Of a stretch of DNA of 64,000 nt, positions 29,693-42,558 are shown one piece after another. Both the position numbers and the translations under genes were made by a program. The first letter of the stretch is position 1. Every line of letters starts with the position of its first letter. This stretch comes from Amoebidium appalachense (taxonomy: Eukaryota > Ichthyosporea). Below the pieces are notes generated by a model, which searched no databases, was not told the DNA's origin, and saw only the letters and a program-made list of their open reading frames with translations. The stretch is from contig CAVNZM010000005.1 in the NCBI GenBank assembly GCA_963693365.1, positions 4,650,001-4,714,000 of the forward strand. The letters are read 5' to 3'.

Positions 29693-30664
29693 TCATCGAT
29701 ATGACGCTGTGATGCAGTCTGTCCCTCTTGCCTCCACCTCTGTCGATGGCACCCACACCGTTTCCTCCTCCCCAAACGTATCCAACGGTATCGCCACCAC
29801 TCCTCCCCCTGATGTGCCCCCAGGCCCAATCTCGTTACCCTTTTCCGCACCGTGTTTTGTCAATGGATTAGTTTCCGCATCTGAGGATATCGGCTGTGTC
29901 TGTGCCGTGGTTTTTGATAATTTCTTGACGCTGGATGGGAAAGGCCTTTGGGGCACACCAACCACCGGGACAAGCGCTGAAGCCGCCAACACCACCTGGG
30001 AATATTCCAGCACGGGTATCCAGAAGGGGACCGACCACCCGAGGGTTCTAAATATGGCAAGTACCGTCACCGTCATCATCCCTATGCTGCTGAAGAATAT
30101 CCTCACCTCTTCCCTCTGCACTATTGGGTCGTATGCTCTCCTTTCCTCACTTGGCATATCAATGGCACGGAATAGCTGCGATAGTCGTCGTAATCTGACA
30201 CCCATGACCCATGCCGAAGTCATATCCACGATCGTCCAGTAGACGTACAGTGCAAGGAAAAACCCATCTGTCACCGTTTTTTTTGCTCCGCTGTAGGCCG
30301 CAACCATAAAGGCACAATACAAGAAAACAGACATGAAAAAGGCCCCTCGTGCAATGTGAACGTGGAACCCGCACCGGTGCATCAAATAACCGTATTTGGC
30401 GCCGTCCTTGAAAGCCCACAATACATCTGCAAAGCAAAAAAATCTACTGTCCGCCATATCTGCTTCTACAAAGCCCTGAACCACATAATAAGTCAATGTT
30501 GCAGCTGCATCAAGCCACACCATCCATCTAATGCAGGCTTGAAGGGTGAAGGGGGGTCTGAGTGGGCGCGGGCCCATTACAAGAAGAAGAAGGGCAAGGG
30601 TGAAGGCTGTGTGACCGGACCACTCATAGAAGGCGTTAAGAAGCTCAAACGCCGTTCTCCCCAT
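29693..30664 (-). CDS. Intronless gene for an unknown seven-helix membrane protein
   Basis: This is a single uninterrupted frame of 323 codons from ATG at 30664 to the stop at 29693, in a region otherwise low in long frames. Hydrophobic segments lie at about residues 18-31, 43-64, 75-95 (weaker), 105-125, 132-156, 188-208 and 213-236. That makes seven helices with a short N-terminus and a polar tail of about 87 residues rich in Ser, Thr, Gly and Pro. Conserved-looking features are WMVWLDAAATLTYYVVQG in helix 2 and basic loops such as RLRRLSQLFR after helix 5. The topology resembles a GPCR-like or other 7TM protein, but I see none of the classical GPCR motifs (no DRY, no NPxxY). Unlike the other genes here it has no intron, which could mean a retrocopy or a lineage-specific gene. 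Confidence 0.65.
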   Translation of the reverse strand: MGRTAFELLNAFYEWSGHTAFTLALLLLVMGPRPLRPPFTLQACIRWMVWLDAAATLTYYVVQGFVEADMADSRFFCFADVLWAFKDGAKYGYLMHRCGFHVHIARGAFFMSVFLYCAFMVAAYSGAKKTVTDGFFLALYVYWTIVDMTSAWVMGVRLRRLSQLFRAIDMPSEERRAYDPIVQREEVRIFFSSIGMMTVTVLAIFRTLGWSVPFWIPVLEYSQVVLAASALVPVVGVPQRPFPSSVKKLSKTTAQTQPISSDAETNPLTKHGAEKGNEIGPGGTSGGGVVAIPLDTFGEEETVWVPSTEVEARGTDCITASYR

Positions 30665-33043
30665 TTTCTTCCCTTTTAGTGCAACGTCGTAGAGAAAAAA
30701 ATGTGAGGCAACTTACATGGCCTTATTTTTCCGAAACTCAGGATTATAGCATGTAGCTGGTCCTTGCTTAGTGTTAAAACTTAGCAACCATTGTGGAATA
30801 CACATGTGCTTAGCTGTTATTACCGTAAGAAATAAATATAGAGCTTGCCATATTCACTCAGTCGGTTGGTTTGCCAGGATTATATCAGGTGTATAACTGA
30901 CTCGCATCGGCCACATGCATTCAATGGCAGTGGCAGATAGTGTTCAGATTGATCTAGCAGCGCTGTACGTAAAGATTAAAACGGTGGGAGTAGCTGACAG
31001 CTAATACCAGAAAGAATTTGCCAGGCTGTAGCTATAAAAGTTATGAGAATGTAAAGGGGCGCACAATGCGTGTGGCCACTATTTGGACGGGCAAGAGAAA
31101 ACTTCTGTATCGGATCCTCGAAGATGACTCACCACACAAGTTACAAACTACCAGGATGATTGTGTGGTATTACAGAATTCGAAACCAATAAGCTAGACAA
31201 CACAAGCGTGTGGGTAACCGTGCGTGTTGGGTGCAACTTGCTTGACTTGTAAACTACAAGTGGATGACTGTCAGTTGTAAGTTCGCATGCACATACCTCA
31301 AAACCACATCACGTTGCGCAGGCTTGTTCTGTTAGCTTGACCATGATGGGCGGATTGAGCTCGGCAATTTCTATGAAATAAATTTAAACCCGCGATCGCA
31401 AAATCGAAAGTGAACGTTCGAACGGCATATGTACAGTAAGGGCATTGCATAGCAATTTAGAAATTTTAGATTTCGTGTCTGGAGACTCTAGAGTGACATG
31501 ATTGGCTGACTGCATAGATCAATCATTTCGGGTGTCCTGCATAGGATGGTGCCGTGCCATCAAGCAAAATTGCAGATTTGCAATACATGCCTTCTACGTT
31601 TGTCAGGGGTATTTGCAGACGGGGGACGGTTAGTACTAATAGTGCAACACGAACAATGAAGCCACTGTGCTACACTCCGTATACATGATTTTTCAAATAT
31701 ATTAAACATATATATCAAAACTATTTAGCGCGCGCATATGGGACTTCGCGCTACGCACATTGGTCCGTGCAACAGTCGGCTCACTCGCAACTGATTGGAC
31801 AAAATGCGATTCAATGACGAAAACTCAGGGGAGAACGGTTAAACCCCCAGAGAACGGTTCGATCCCCGAATGACGTAAAGGGGCCGTCAGGCCCCCGTAG
31901 CGGGGAGTTGGAGGGGGAGAGGGGAGGGCAGCCACCCCTCCATTTAATTAAGGCCCAGGCACACATAGGGTTACGGTTATTGTGTTTGTGTTTTTAATTT
32001 GGTGATTAAAAATAATCAAATATTGTAGTTTTAGCGGCCCATGTGAGCGATCTTCTATGTAGGGGCCCACATAGGCTTCTTTCCCCGGATCGATCAAAAC
32101 GTAATATAGGCTTAGATGAATCCGCCCAAGAATGAACCGCCAACGGAGCGCGTGTGACGTCACCAGTGCTGGTACGAGCAACGTACATATTACTGGGTTC
32201 CATAGATCACCATTACAAAAAAAAATTGACTCTGAGAGTCTGATGAGGCTTAGGCACAACAGCAACCAAAACTGGTGCATTTATAATTATGCTTTTGGAG
32301 AGCAAGTGTAGAGTATGTGGCAGTGTGGGTCACATTTCTGCATGCATTGCTATGATAGATCTATACGCCCATTCAAGCCCACAGTGCTTCACCAAATTTC
32401 ATATGCCGCCCATTATATGGGGCCATGCGTTTTGATGTCAAAAATGTGCACAATTTCAATATCATTCGACGACGGTCACGGAGGTGCCACGCACGATTCC
32501 TATTGGCTTTTTACAGGGCTTTATATTACGGGCATTTCGTGAGACTCGTGAGTCGTGACTCACGCAGGGCACGACCATGAATTACTGATACTTAGTTAAG
32601 TGTTCAATGTCAGCCTTGCAGGGATGGACCATTTGTTATTTGGAGATTTGTACTAAGTTATGGTCAAGATGCTAGTACCTACTGGACGAACACGTTCAGA
32701 GAGAATGCATGGGGCTGTAAGGGGTTGAAGTTCTTTGAACTGATGTGGTATTGGTAAGCTGTTGGCTCACATTGATTGGACCCGCAATGGTGCCCGCTAG
32801 ACCAATCAAATGTTGCCGCCAAACTATTTTACAAAGATCCAAAGATCCTGCGAAAGGCCGAATTCTTTCGATCTTCCCACACTGTGCCTCTCACTGTGCC
32901 AGTAGGCCTCTTCTTTTTTTGGGTTTTATTTCATTTACAGCAAAAAAAAAGTTATTGATATGAAAATATCCTTGATGAGCTAAGATACAACAATATGAAG
33001 AAAACACAACGTCACATTGGCCCCGCCCCGCCACGAGTCAGAG
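30665..33043. other. AT-rich gene-free stretch
   Basis: This stretch has no microsatellite and no frame longer than about 110 codons, and I recognise no exon. Small structures: overlapping hairpins at 31880-31905 (GGGGCC/GGCCCC, then CCCCG/CGGGG) preceded by a direct repeat of GAGAACGGTT (31831 and 31851), and a near-palindrome around CGTGAGTCGTGACTCACG at about 32547-32564. Confidence 0.6.
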
Positions 33044-33637
33044 CACTGGGCCGCTGCACGTCGGGGCTAGAATTTAGATAATGGGAATCTAGATAATTAG
33101 CGTTAAAATTTCTCCAGTCCGATCGATCGCATTAAATTTAATGCATTCCATCGGGGTCTAGATTCTGGATACCCCTCTTCCAGATGTCGAATCTGGAAGA
33201 GGGGGGAGGGGGGGTCTTCCAGATGTCTGGAGCCAATCTAGAAATTGAACTGATTTCCGATTGGTCGGCTGCATTTTGTCTAGACCAATCAATAACCTTA
33301 TTGAAGATCATTGGTCCAAAAGGGGTTTTTTGCATACCTGTGCTATGCTGTAGTTTCTGTCTTCTGTTTTGTTATGAAGTTTTCAGCGATACGTATATAT
33401 AAACCTTGCAAAAAATATTAATATGCATATTTATAAGCTTATAAAATATTTATCACAGTCTCAGTGTTAAGTTTTTACATTTATTTATTAAACAAAGCAA
33501 GAAACAATGTAGAGTTTCTAAATTATCTAAATCATACCTGTGCGAACCGGAACAATTTAGAACGTTCTAAAGACAATTTAGAACTTCCAGATTTGCCGCA
33601 TTTCTAAATTCTAGCTCCCACGTGAAGCGGCCCACTG
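33044..33637. mobile_element. Non-autonomous TIR element (MITE-like)
   Basis: The left end starts CACTGGGCCGCTGCACG (33044) and continues through GGGGCTAGAATTTAGATAATG. The reverse complement of the right end (33637 inwards) starts CAGTGGGCCGCTTCACG and continues through GGAGCTAGAATTTAGAAATG. The imperfect terminal inverted repeats are therefore about 40 bp. Internally there is a perfect 14-bp hairpin (33172-33185 with 33191-33204, 5-base loop) and a third partial copy of its arm near 33213. There is no transposase frame. I could not see a convincing target-site duplication, so the superfamily is open; a hAT-like CAGTG start is only suggestive. Confidence 0.6.
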
Positions 33638-33651
33638 AAGTGCACGCACAG

Positions 33652-33737
33652 TACCGCCGCATGCGCATCGTCCCGAGACCATTTTGCTCACATGTACCGC
33701 TGCATGTGCATCGTCCCAAGACCATTTTGCTCACATG
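33652..33737. repeat. Two tandem 43-base units
   Basis: Units 33652-33694 and 33695-33737 both read from TACCGC to CTCACATG with three differences. A third unit starts (TATCGATG) and stops. Confidence 0.9.
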
Positions 33738-34323
33738 TATCGATGCTGATACCGTATCTGGTTTAGAATCCCATAGTCAGGGTGTGAAATTAGTTTTTGG
33801 CTAGTGCCATTTTAGCAACTTTCCACCGGCCTGGATGGCCCTAACAGAGCCAACATCTGTTTCTAGGTGTATTTTCTTACATACTTGTCTCTGTTAGAGC
33901 CAATTTTTGAAAAATCGATGGACCTAACCTCGAAAAATTGGGGACAATTTTCAAAACTTTCAGGGGCAATTTTCTGGCCCTAAACCCCCTAATTTCACAT
34001 CCTGCCCATAGTACGGCATGAAAACCTTAGAAATATGAAACAACTAAGAAAAAAGTAGGAATATATATTTTTCATTCATGAAACCCGGCTTGTGGTTCAG
34101 ATATGTAATATACTGACCGCAGCACAGCCCTACATACGGTGCTCTTGTGGCACGCGACGTCCCGTCGTAAAGTTTCAGGGGTTTCCGTGGAATCGATTAT
34201 CCGACCCCCGAGATTAATAATTCCGTGCGTGACAGTCCATGAGTGACACGTGAACTGTCGACGTACGCCACGCTCTTAGTTTTGCCATCGCTGCTGATTA
34301 TTCCACTATCGAGCCTGCGGTCT

Positions 34324-34387
<64 letters not shown>

Positions 34388-34418
34388 TATATGCATCTCT
34401 ATGCATGGCAAATGTCAC

Positions 34419-34473
<55 letters not shown>

Positions 34474-35255
34474 CTTGGGGTCGCAGGTTCCTGCATCCGG
34501 GCAAATTCAAGCAAGTATCGATATCCGGATAAATCGATTCCCTGGCCCCTACTCATTTGAGTATGTACTTGGCCGTTCGACCCACCTAATAGTAATAGAT
34601 GTGGTGGTCTAGATCTAGGCCTCGGCCCAACCCTGCAACCTACCGATCCTCTAGGGCTTGCACATGCATATGCGCGTCGTATAGCATTTATATGCATATG
34701 ATATCGATACACCTAATAAAAAAGTAGGTATATGGGCTGCCGCAGTTGACAGGTCACTTCCAAACAAATCTATAAACTACTTTCCCAGGGAGGCTTACGC
34801 ATTTTTTACATGAGGAAAAATCTATTTTTTAAGAACATTCAACTCGACATTCGAATTTTTGTCCCGCTCAGAGGTGAATAAGAATTGTTATCTAGAACAG
34901 TAACCAAGCCTCACGGAAACGACGCGGAGAGAGAGAGCGAGAGAGGGAGAGAGAGAGGGAGGGAGGGAGGGAGGGAGAGAGGGAGGGAGGGAGGGAGGGA
35001 GGGAGGGAAGTGGGGGAGAGAGTGAGATAGAGAGAAAGGGGGGGGGGGGGGGGGGGGGGGAGGTTTCAGGGAGGAAGAAACCAAATATTCTACTTCTTGG
35101 TCCTGGGGGCTTCAAGACCAAACACAGCACCCTTGTGAATCCTTTTTTTCCCAATACGAACCCCAGAGCCAACAAGCACAAAAAAACTAACGGAATAATA
35201 AAAGGGACACTCAGATTTTGTCACTAAGGCCGTGGTGATGGGGAAACCCTACAGG
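33738..35255. other. Gene-free stretch downstream of RMND5
   Basis: Ordinary AT-rich sequence with a (CA)n run (34327-34375), a G-tract (34421-34473), a GGGA/GA purine block (34927-35040) and a G-tract (35038-35060). The RMND5 3'UTR must lie at the right end. No coding exon recognised. Confidence 0.6.
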
Positions 35256-35534
35256 TCAAAAATGCATCTGGCGTGCCTGCGAGGGCGTCTGCTCGGACGG
35301 GCAGTATGGACACTTGAACCTGTAAGTGCACGTATTAGCCTCTGTTTAGGAAAAATGAACCAAGACAAACACTTACGCGGCAAAAGAGGCAAGATGCAAA
35401 AGATCGTGAGAAAAAGGAAAGCGAAGGAGAACAGATCCAAGAAGTGGCCCCAAAAGGGGGAGGGAAAAAAAAAAAAAAAAAAAAAAAAAAAGAATGGGCG
35501 GGAAGGCAGACGGGGGCGCCGTGCGGGGAGGAGG

Positions 35535-35576
<42 letters not shown>

Positions 35577-35799
35577 GGGGGGGGGGGGGGGGGGGGGGGG
35601 AGGTTGTGGATCTACGGATATAATATTAAGCCGAGAAAGAGGGGGGAAAGGTGGTGGGGAGGGGGGGTTGCTGTGAAAGACTTGCATCAAGGAAAACGGA
35701 CGTGTAAGCCTTCACAACCAGCGCAAGCACGTGTTAATTGGGCATCAGGCAATGTGGCGGAAGCCACTTCACTTGCCTGTATGAGAGGGAGGGAGGGAA

Positions 35800-35831
<32 letters not shown>

Positions 35832-36188
35832 AGTAGTGTGCCTGTGTGCGTACGTACGCGCCTCAGAAAGTGTCTGTGTTTGCTTCGACAATGTGTGTCA
35901 TTAGTAGCATTTGTATGTGTGTATGTATGTAGCATGTTTGTTTGCACGTGAAAGTGTGTGCATATATCAACATACTGCACGAAAATACGCCTTGTGTGGA
36001 TATGTGTGGTTGTACGTACTTGTTCCCCTTTGATATCTTCTGCAGTGATGCCTTTGCAATGACGTGGCCACACGGTAGAAACATGGCCGGGTTTTCGTCC
36101 GTCGTCTGCTCACGTGACACGGGGCACGAAAAGATGCTGTGGTATTGGTGCTCCCGACCAATGTTGATCTCCACCTGAAGGCAGGGAG

Positions 36189-36224
<36 letters not shown>

Positions 36225-37490
36225 GTGGGTGAGTGGGTGGGGTGTGGCGGGCGGGCGGACGGACGGTGGGGTGGGGGGGGGGGGGAGGTAGGGGCTTGTT
36301 TAATTGATGGTGGGAGTCGCCTTTTCTTCCTGTTTCCTGGGTAGGAGGGAAGGGGAAGGAAGGAGGGGGGGGGGGGGGGGGGGGGGGAGGGGGGGGGGGA
36401 TGGTTTGTTTGATAGTGGGTATTTTTTCGTTTTTCGTTAAGGGTAGAGGGCGTAACGAAAGAGGGGATGGGGGGGGGGGGGGGGGGGAGGGGGGGGGGAA
36501 GGATTGTTGTGTAACTGTTGGTGGACATATGGGTGATGGTTTGGGGTGGTTGGGGGATGGGTGGGTAAGTGGGTGGATGGCGGATGGTTGAGGGGGAGGG
36601 GGAGTGGGGGGGGGGGGGGGGGGGGGGGAGAGGGCTATGGCGTATATCTTGCCTTACAACTACCTACATTATCACCTACAAAACGCCGTAGCCTAGAATC
36701 AAGGTTTCAGAATGCACAATACGAGTGTGATGTGGTTGTAATGTGTGTGTGTGTGTGTGTGTGTGCGTGTGCGTGTGCGTGTGTGTGCACGCACGTGTGC
36801 GCGTGTGTGTGTTTGTCTGGGTATATCGTGAATAATGTACTTGTGCGCATGTGGATAAACGTACGTGTCCCTGTGACGTGTGTCCGGGTGTGTGCTCGTG
36901 CACGTGTGTGCGTCCATGTCTGTACACGTATGTGGTCATGTCTGTACACGTATGTGGTCATGTCTGTACACGTATGTGGTCATGTCTGTACAAGTATGTG
37001 GGCATGTCTGTACACGTATGTGGTCATGTCTGTACACGTATGTGGGCATGCGTGTACATACGTGTGTGTGCACACCCATGCATCCCTATTCCCCACGTAC
37101 CGGCAGTTCATCCTTCTGGCTCCACAACCCTTCCTTTTTGTTCTGCATGACGTTGGCCATTTTCAACAGTGTGGGCAGTGCCTTCGTGCCCACCGTCACA
37201 CTGTAACCACACATTCACTTAATTAAAATACTATTTCATACCTCCCCCCCCCCCCCCCCCCCCTCCCTTCCGCGGTCCTTCCCACAAACAATCAGTACAC
37301 ACAAAAAACAAAAAAAAAATTGAAGGAAAAAAATCACCCCCACACAAACATACATCCACATACATGAAAATCTACCCCCCCTCCCCCCCTCCCTCTCTCT
37401 CTCTTCCCCCCCTCCCCCCCCCCCCCCCCCAACCCAACCCGCTACCACCAACACCAACTACACACATCGATCCACATACATAAGAATCTA

Positions 37491-37558
<68 letters not shown>

Positions 37559-37727
37559 CGACCCCCTCTCTCCCCGCAGAGGACCACTCCATCCCCCACG
37601 TGCCCCTTGCCACCCCCCTGCCAACCTCCAGACACACACGCACGCGCGCGCGCGCGCGCGCACATGCACACCCACCCACCCCCCCACCCACCCACACAAC
37701 CCCTCACCACCCCCCATCTTCCCCCCT

Positions 37728-37762
<35 letters not shown>

Positions 37763-37961
37763 CACACACACACACACATACCCTGCATGCAGTGCGCTTT
37801 CTGTGGGTAGGCCGAGTAGCTGACAGCATGTGCCGGTGAATGTGTGGGCCACGTCAGCCCAGTTGGTGGGCGCAAGCAGGCTGCTGTAGGGGGACACCTC
37901 CAGGCGACCAATGTAGGCAAACGTACCCATCAGGTGCTGGATTTCTGTACATGTGCATGTG

Positions 37962-38020
<59 letters not shown>

Positions 38021-38189
38021 CGTGTGTGCGCGCGCGCGAGACACGGGAGGGCTAGCATGTGCATGTACGTGTGTGTGTGCAGGAGATGGGGTGGGTGTGT
38101 GCGAGTGCGTACGTACGTGAGCATTCGTCAGCTCTTCAGTTTTTGGGGGGGGGGGGGGGGGGGGGGGTTTAATTATGAGAGGCAGAGGT

Positions 38190-38225
<36 letters not shown>

Positions 38226-38767
38226 GTGGAGGGGAGCGGGGATATGTGCGGAACGGTAAGCAGAACGGTTGGCATAGTGTGCGGCCGTGTGCGTGTGTGG
38301 GTCAAAGTCCGCATCCGTGTGCTAAAAATCTTGTGATCTTATTCTGGCAAGGAAAAAACCCACGGCTGTTTTGCTTCAATTGCTTTCCTGGGATTCCCCA
38401 GACTTTGTGCCAAAGAGAGAAGAAGGAGGGAAAAAACAAGGGGACATTTACGTTTCATGTGCTGGGAGGAGAACTTTGGAAAGTGAGTGCGGGCATAAGC
38501 CAGTGCCTGGTCTCTCTGTGAGTCGGCCACCAGGCGGGCAAAGTGCAGACGGTGCAGCTGGAACTCCAAATCACTGCCCATGGCACTGAGCTCACTGCTG
38601 TGCTGCACCACCCACCTGCATGTGTGTGTGTGCGTGTGTACGTGTGTGTGTGTGTACGTGTGTGTGTGTGTGCGTGTGTGTGTGTGTGTGTGTGCGTGTG
38701 TGTACGTGTGTGTGTACGCGTGTGTGTGTACGTGTGTGTGTGTGTATGTGTGTGTGCGTGAGTGTGT

Positions 38768-38850
<83 letters not shown>

Positions 38851-39689
38851 TGTGTGTGTATGTCGACGCTCGTGCGTGTGTGTGTGTGTGTATGTGTGTG
38901 TGTGTGTGTGTGCATGTGTGTGTGTCAGCAATTAGGGATGGCCGTTGGTGCCCGTCGGCCAACTTTTTTCTAATACGGCAAAAGGTGGCAACATGTGGAT
39001 GTATGTGTGTGTAATGTGGGAAATGCCTGTGTGTGACGTGGGTTGGTCTACAGTTGAAAAAAAGACTGGGGGTGTTTAACGGCGTATTTCTGCAAGCGCA
39101 AGTGTATGCTTGCAAAGAAGGAGGTGAGGCGGGCACATTGCTCTCTGTGTGGTTTCAATGAAACGTGTCATGTGTTTGAAGTGTGCGCATGTCTGTTTGC
39201 CTGGGCTTAATCCTCCCCAGAAATCCAGGATTGTTCATTTCATCCAAACACATATCACTTTTTCCTAACTGGAAACAATTCATGCAATGGCACGTCTCCT
39301 ACCCATATATGGAAGAACTTACGTAAGAGCCGGGCCCAGGTCGTGCTGCTTGATAGCCTCCAGTATGACGTACATGTCTCGGAATGGTTCCTGCTGGTCA
39401 GAGTCCATCGCCACGTGCGCTTCCTACCACGTAGTATAAGTTTATATTTTAACAGATGCAGATGATTGGTGCCCAGATGCTTGCTTGGGCTAGTCAGTCT
39501 GATTTTTTTCCTTGGATGTGCATCACGTCTCCCCCCCCCCCCCCCTTCCCCCCAATTTTTTTTTTTTTTTTTTTTTTTTGGGGAGGGGGGGGATTGGCGG
39601 GTTGGGTGAGTGTTAAGCGAGTTGAGGACTTTTCTTTTTTTAGAGAAGAAAGAAAGGGTGGGGTGGGGTGGGGGGGGGGGGGGGGGGGG

Positions 39690-39721
<32 letters not shown>

Positions 39722-41252
39722 GTGGTATGTACACGGCTACAGTTCACCATGTGCACACCTACACCACCAGAACACAGAGCAAATGGTAGGGTGGTGGGCT
39801 CTCAGTTCTTTCATTTGTAGGTGTACGTGCTCATGGTCTTACACGCATTCACATGGACAGGGAGGGGGGAGGGAGGAAGGGAGCAGGGAGAGAGGGAGAG
39901 AAGGAGGGGGGAGGGGGGGAGGAATGGAGCGAGAGGAGGAGGAAGTGAGAGAGGGAGAAGGGCGGGTGGGGAGGGGGGGGGGGGGGGAGGGAGGGAGAAA
40001 GGGAGGGATGGAGGGGAAGAGAAAACGAGGGAGAGTGTGTGTCCAAGTGAGTGAAGGGATATGAGTGTGTACGTGTCTGTATCTTTGCATGGGTGCTGGC
40101 TGGCATGTGGGCATGTGCAGGTACGCGCGCTTATGGGTGTGGGTGGAAGAATGCGCGGGGATCAACCTGTTGTGCGCGTGAGGGTGTGCATGTGCATGTG
40201 CAGGTATGTGCGTGTGTCTGTGGATATGTTTGCATGTGAATGTGTCCGTGAGCATGTGAATGTGTGCATGCACATGTGTGCATGTGCCTGTGCACATGTG
40301 TGTGCTCCTGAGTGTGCATCAGTGCATAGCATACACACACACCTTGACAAAGACCTCTCCGATAGCAAACCTGCCCTGCCTAAACAGGTGTTGTGCCACC
40401 GTCTGGTTCAGTAGGTCCTCCTTGCCGGCAAAAGCATCAGGGTTGCTCACTCTCTCGATGTTGGTCTGAAACAGCTGTGTGCACAAACAGAGATTACATA
40501 AAAGTGTGCACAACATGGATTCGGTTCATGTGTGCACAAACATAGATCTGGTTCCATAAACGCGTGCAGCACATAGATTCCATAAATGTGCGCACATGCC
40601 CCACCATACATTCGGTAAGTGTCTGTACATCGAAGATTCAATACATATCTGCACAAAATAGACTCGATAATTGTGCTTCTCCCGTTCACCCCTCACCAAA
40701 CCTTTACACCTAACCACCTCCCTCAATTACCCCTCATTTTCCCTCGAACCAACCCAACACCTCCGAAGAAACCTCTTTCAATTCCAACTTTTCGAAGCCA
40801 CGGTGGTGCCCAGAGAAAGGGGAAAGGGAAGGGGGAAAGGGGGAAGGGGAAAGGGGGGAAGGGGGGGGGGGGGGGGGGGGGGGGGGGACAAACCTTGTCT
40901 ATTGTTTTGCCAAGTTTTGATATACTGGCATAGCCCTCCTTGTGGTTTGCTGCATGGGCACAGTGATAAGTGTCGGTCTATACATGCTACATGGGGTGGT
41001 GGGGATATTAAAAACAGCAGGTGGTGTGGATGGCAGGTGGAAGAAGGGCACTAGATGGTGTGGAAGGGCAATAGTTAGAGGTGGGAGGTTGGTTGTTCAG
41101 GAAATGAATGAACTGAGTGCGTGTTCTTTGCTCGGCAGGGGGGGAAGGGGGGGGGGGGGGGTTGAAGGGCGGGGGTTCTAATATCGTATTGCCCACGTAT
41201 ACCAATGGGCAGGCGCGCGCGCGCGTGCGCGTGCGCGCGCACACCACACACA

Positions 41253-41324
<72 letters not shown>

Positions 41325-41377
41325 CACACACACGCATGCATCCACGCACACACACACACACGTGACACACACACACA

Positions 41378-41408
<31 letters not shown>

Positions 41409-42180
41409 CACCACACACACCCAGAACCCACACACATATCCATACATTCATGCTTAGTGTGTGGGGGGAGGGAGGCGGAGGAAAGGGCGGAGGGGGGAGG
41501 GGGGGAGGGGGGAGGGGGGGGGGGGAGGGAGGGTGGAGCAGGGCCATTACCAGGCAGCTGTGTGAGTGTGGGCTTGACCCTCTTCTGCAGTAGTGTGAGC
41601 TCAGCCTGAAGCATCCGATTGGGCTTAGGCCCCTCCCCCGTCCACATCCATGGGTGATGATTGACTGGCTCCTGGTAACAAACAACCAATCAGACATGTG
41701 GGCTTGCATAAAACTGTGCGTACATCTGGTCGTTCTTTGACGTACTGGGAGAAAGAAAATCACTCGTTCACAAGTTGTGACACCAATAACAGCGGAGAAC
41801 CCACGCCTACACACACTCTCTGTGTGAGTCTCTCTCTCTCTGTCTCTCCCCCTCCTCCCCCCCCCCCCCCCCCTCCCCCCGTCCATCTGCCCTCCCCCCA
41901 AACTCCCCCCCCCCCCCCTCCTCCCCCCTCCCCTCCCCCCCCCCCCCCTTACCCCCCCCCTCACCCCCCCAAAAAAAGAAAGAAAAAAGAAGAAGAAAAA
42001 GAGAAAAGAAAAGAAAAAAAAGAAGAAAACGACAGGAAAAGACCCACCATCCTGCTTGAGCCTCTCAGATGCCTCCTGCAGGGTGCGTATGGCCTTGTCT
42101 AGGTCAGCCAGTGTCTTGGTCTTGCACGTGCGGATACGCTTGGCCACACGCTCCTGCTCGTCAAGCGTGCCGTTCATCAT
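35256..42180 (-). CDS. RMND5: RMND5/GID2, RING-type subunit of the GID/CTLH ubiquitin ligase (10 coding exons)
   Basis: RMND5 (yeast Rmd5/Gid2) pairs with MAEA to form the catalytic core of the GID/CTLH E3 complex. Coding exons in gene order: 42180-42048, 41664-41551, 40949-40894, 40474-40343, 39423-39323, 38615-38452, 37944-37782, 37200-37101, 36174-36020, 35319-35256. They sum to 1182 bases (393 aa; human RMND5A has 391) with consistent phases. The N-terminus is coiled-coil-like. A LisH-type segment with [17 protein letters not shown] lies at about residues 122-145, followed by the CTLH/CRA region ([29 protein letters not shown]). The degenerate RING has Cys338 ([13 protein letters not shown]), Cys356-Gly-His358, and Cys376-Pro-Tyr-Cys379. 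The ATG lies four bases into an exon that follows a (CA)n-CAG acceptor. A 5'UTR exon with donor CAG|GTAAGC ends at 43898. Exon 2 could alternatively start at 41671, but only 41664 fits the phase. Confidence 0.95.
36915..37046. repeat. 22-base minisatellite, six copies
   Basis: Six head-to-tail copies of a unit starting CATGTCTGTACACGTATGTG occur at 36915, 36937, 36959, 36981, 37003 and 37025, with one or two substitutions, inside an RMND5 intron. A degenerate seventh copy starts at 37047. Confidence 0.92.
37965..38019. repeat. (TG)n microsatellite, (CA)n in RMND5 sense
   Basis: In the sense direction this is a (CA)n run ending about 20 bases before the acceptor of the exon that starts at 37944. 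Confidence 0.9.
38616..38930. repeat. TG/TACG-rich repeat array in RMND5 intron
   Basis: Over 300 bases of TG with interspersed CG and TACG units, including an uninterrupted (TG)n at about 38770-38847. In the sense direction it is CA-rich and runs into the acceptor ATGCAG of the exon starting at 38615. Confidence 0.93.
41213..41425. repeat. (CG)n, (GCAC)n and (CA)n array in RMND5 intron
   Basis: A (GC)n Z-DNA-type run (41213-41241) is followed by about 18 ACGC units and by CA repeats broken by CACC. Confidence 0.93.
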
Positions 42181-42187
42181 TTTCCTG

Positions 42188-42558
<371 letters not shown>

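Noticed and set aside
36915-37046. Regular 22-base repeats considered as a CRISPR-like array
   Set aside because: Units are head to tail with no spacers, in an intron of a eukaryotic gene: a minisatellite.
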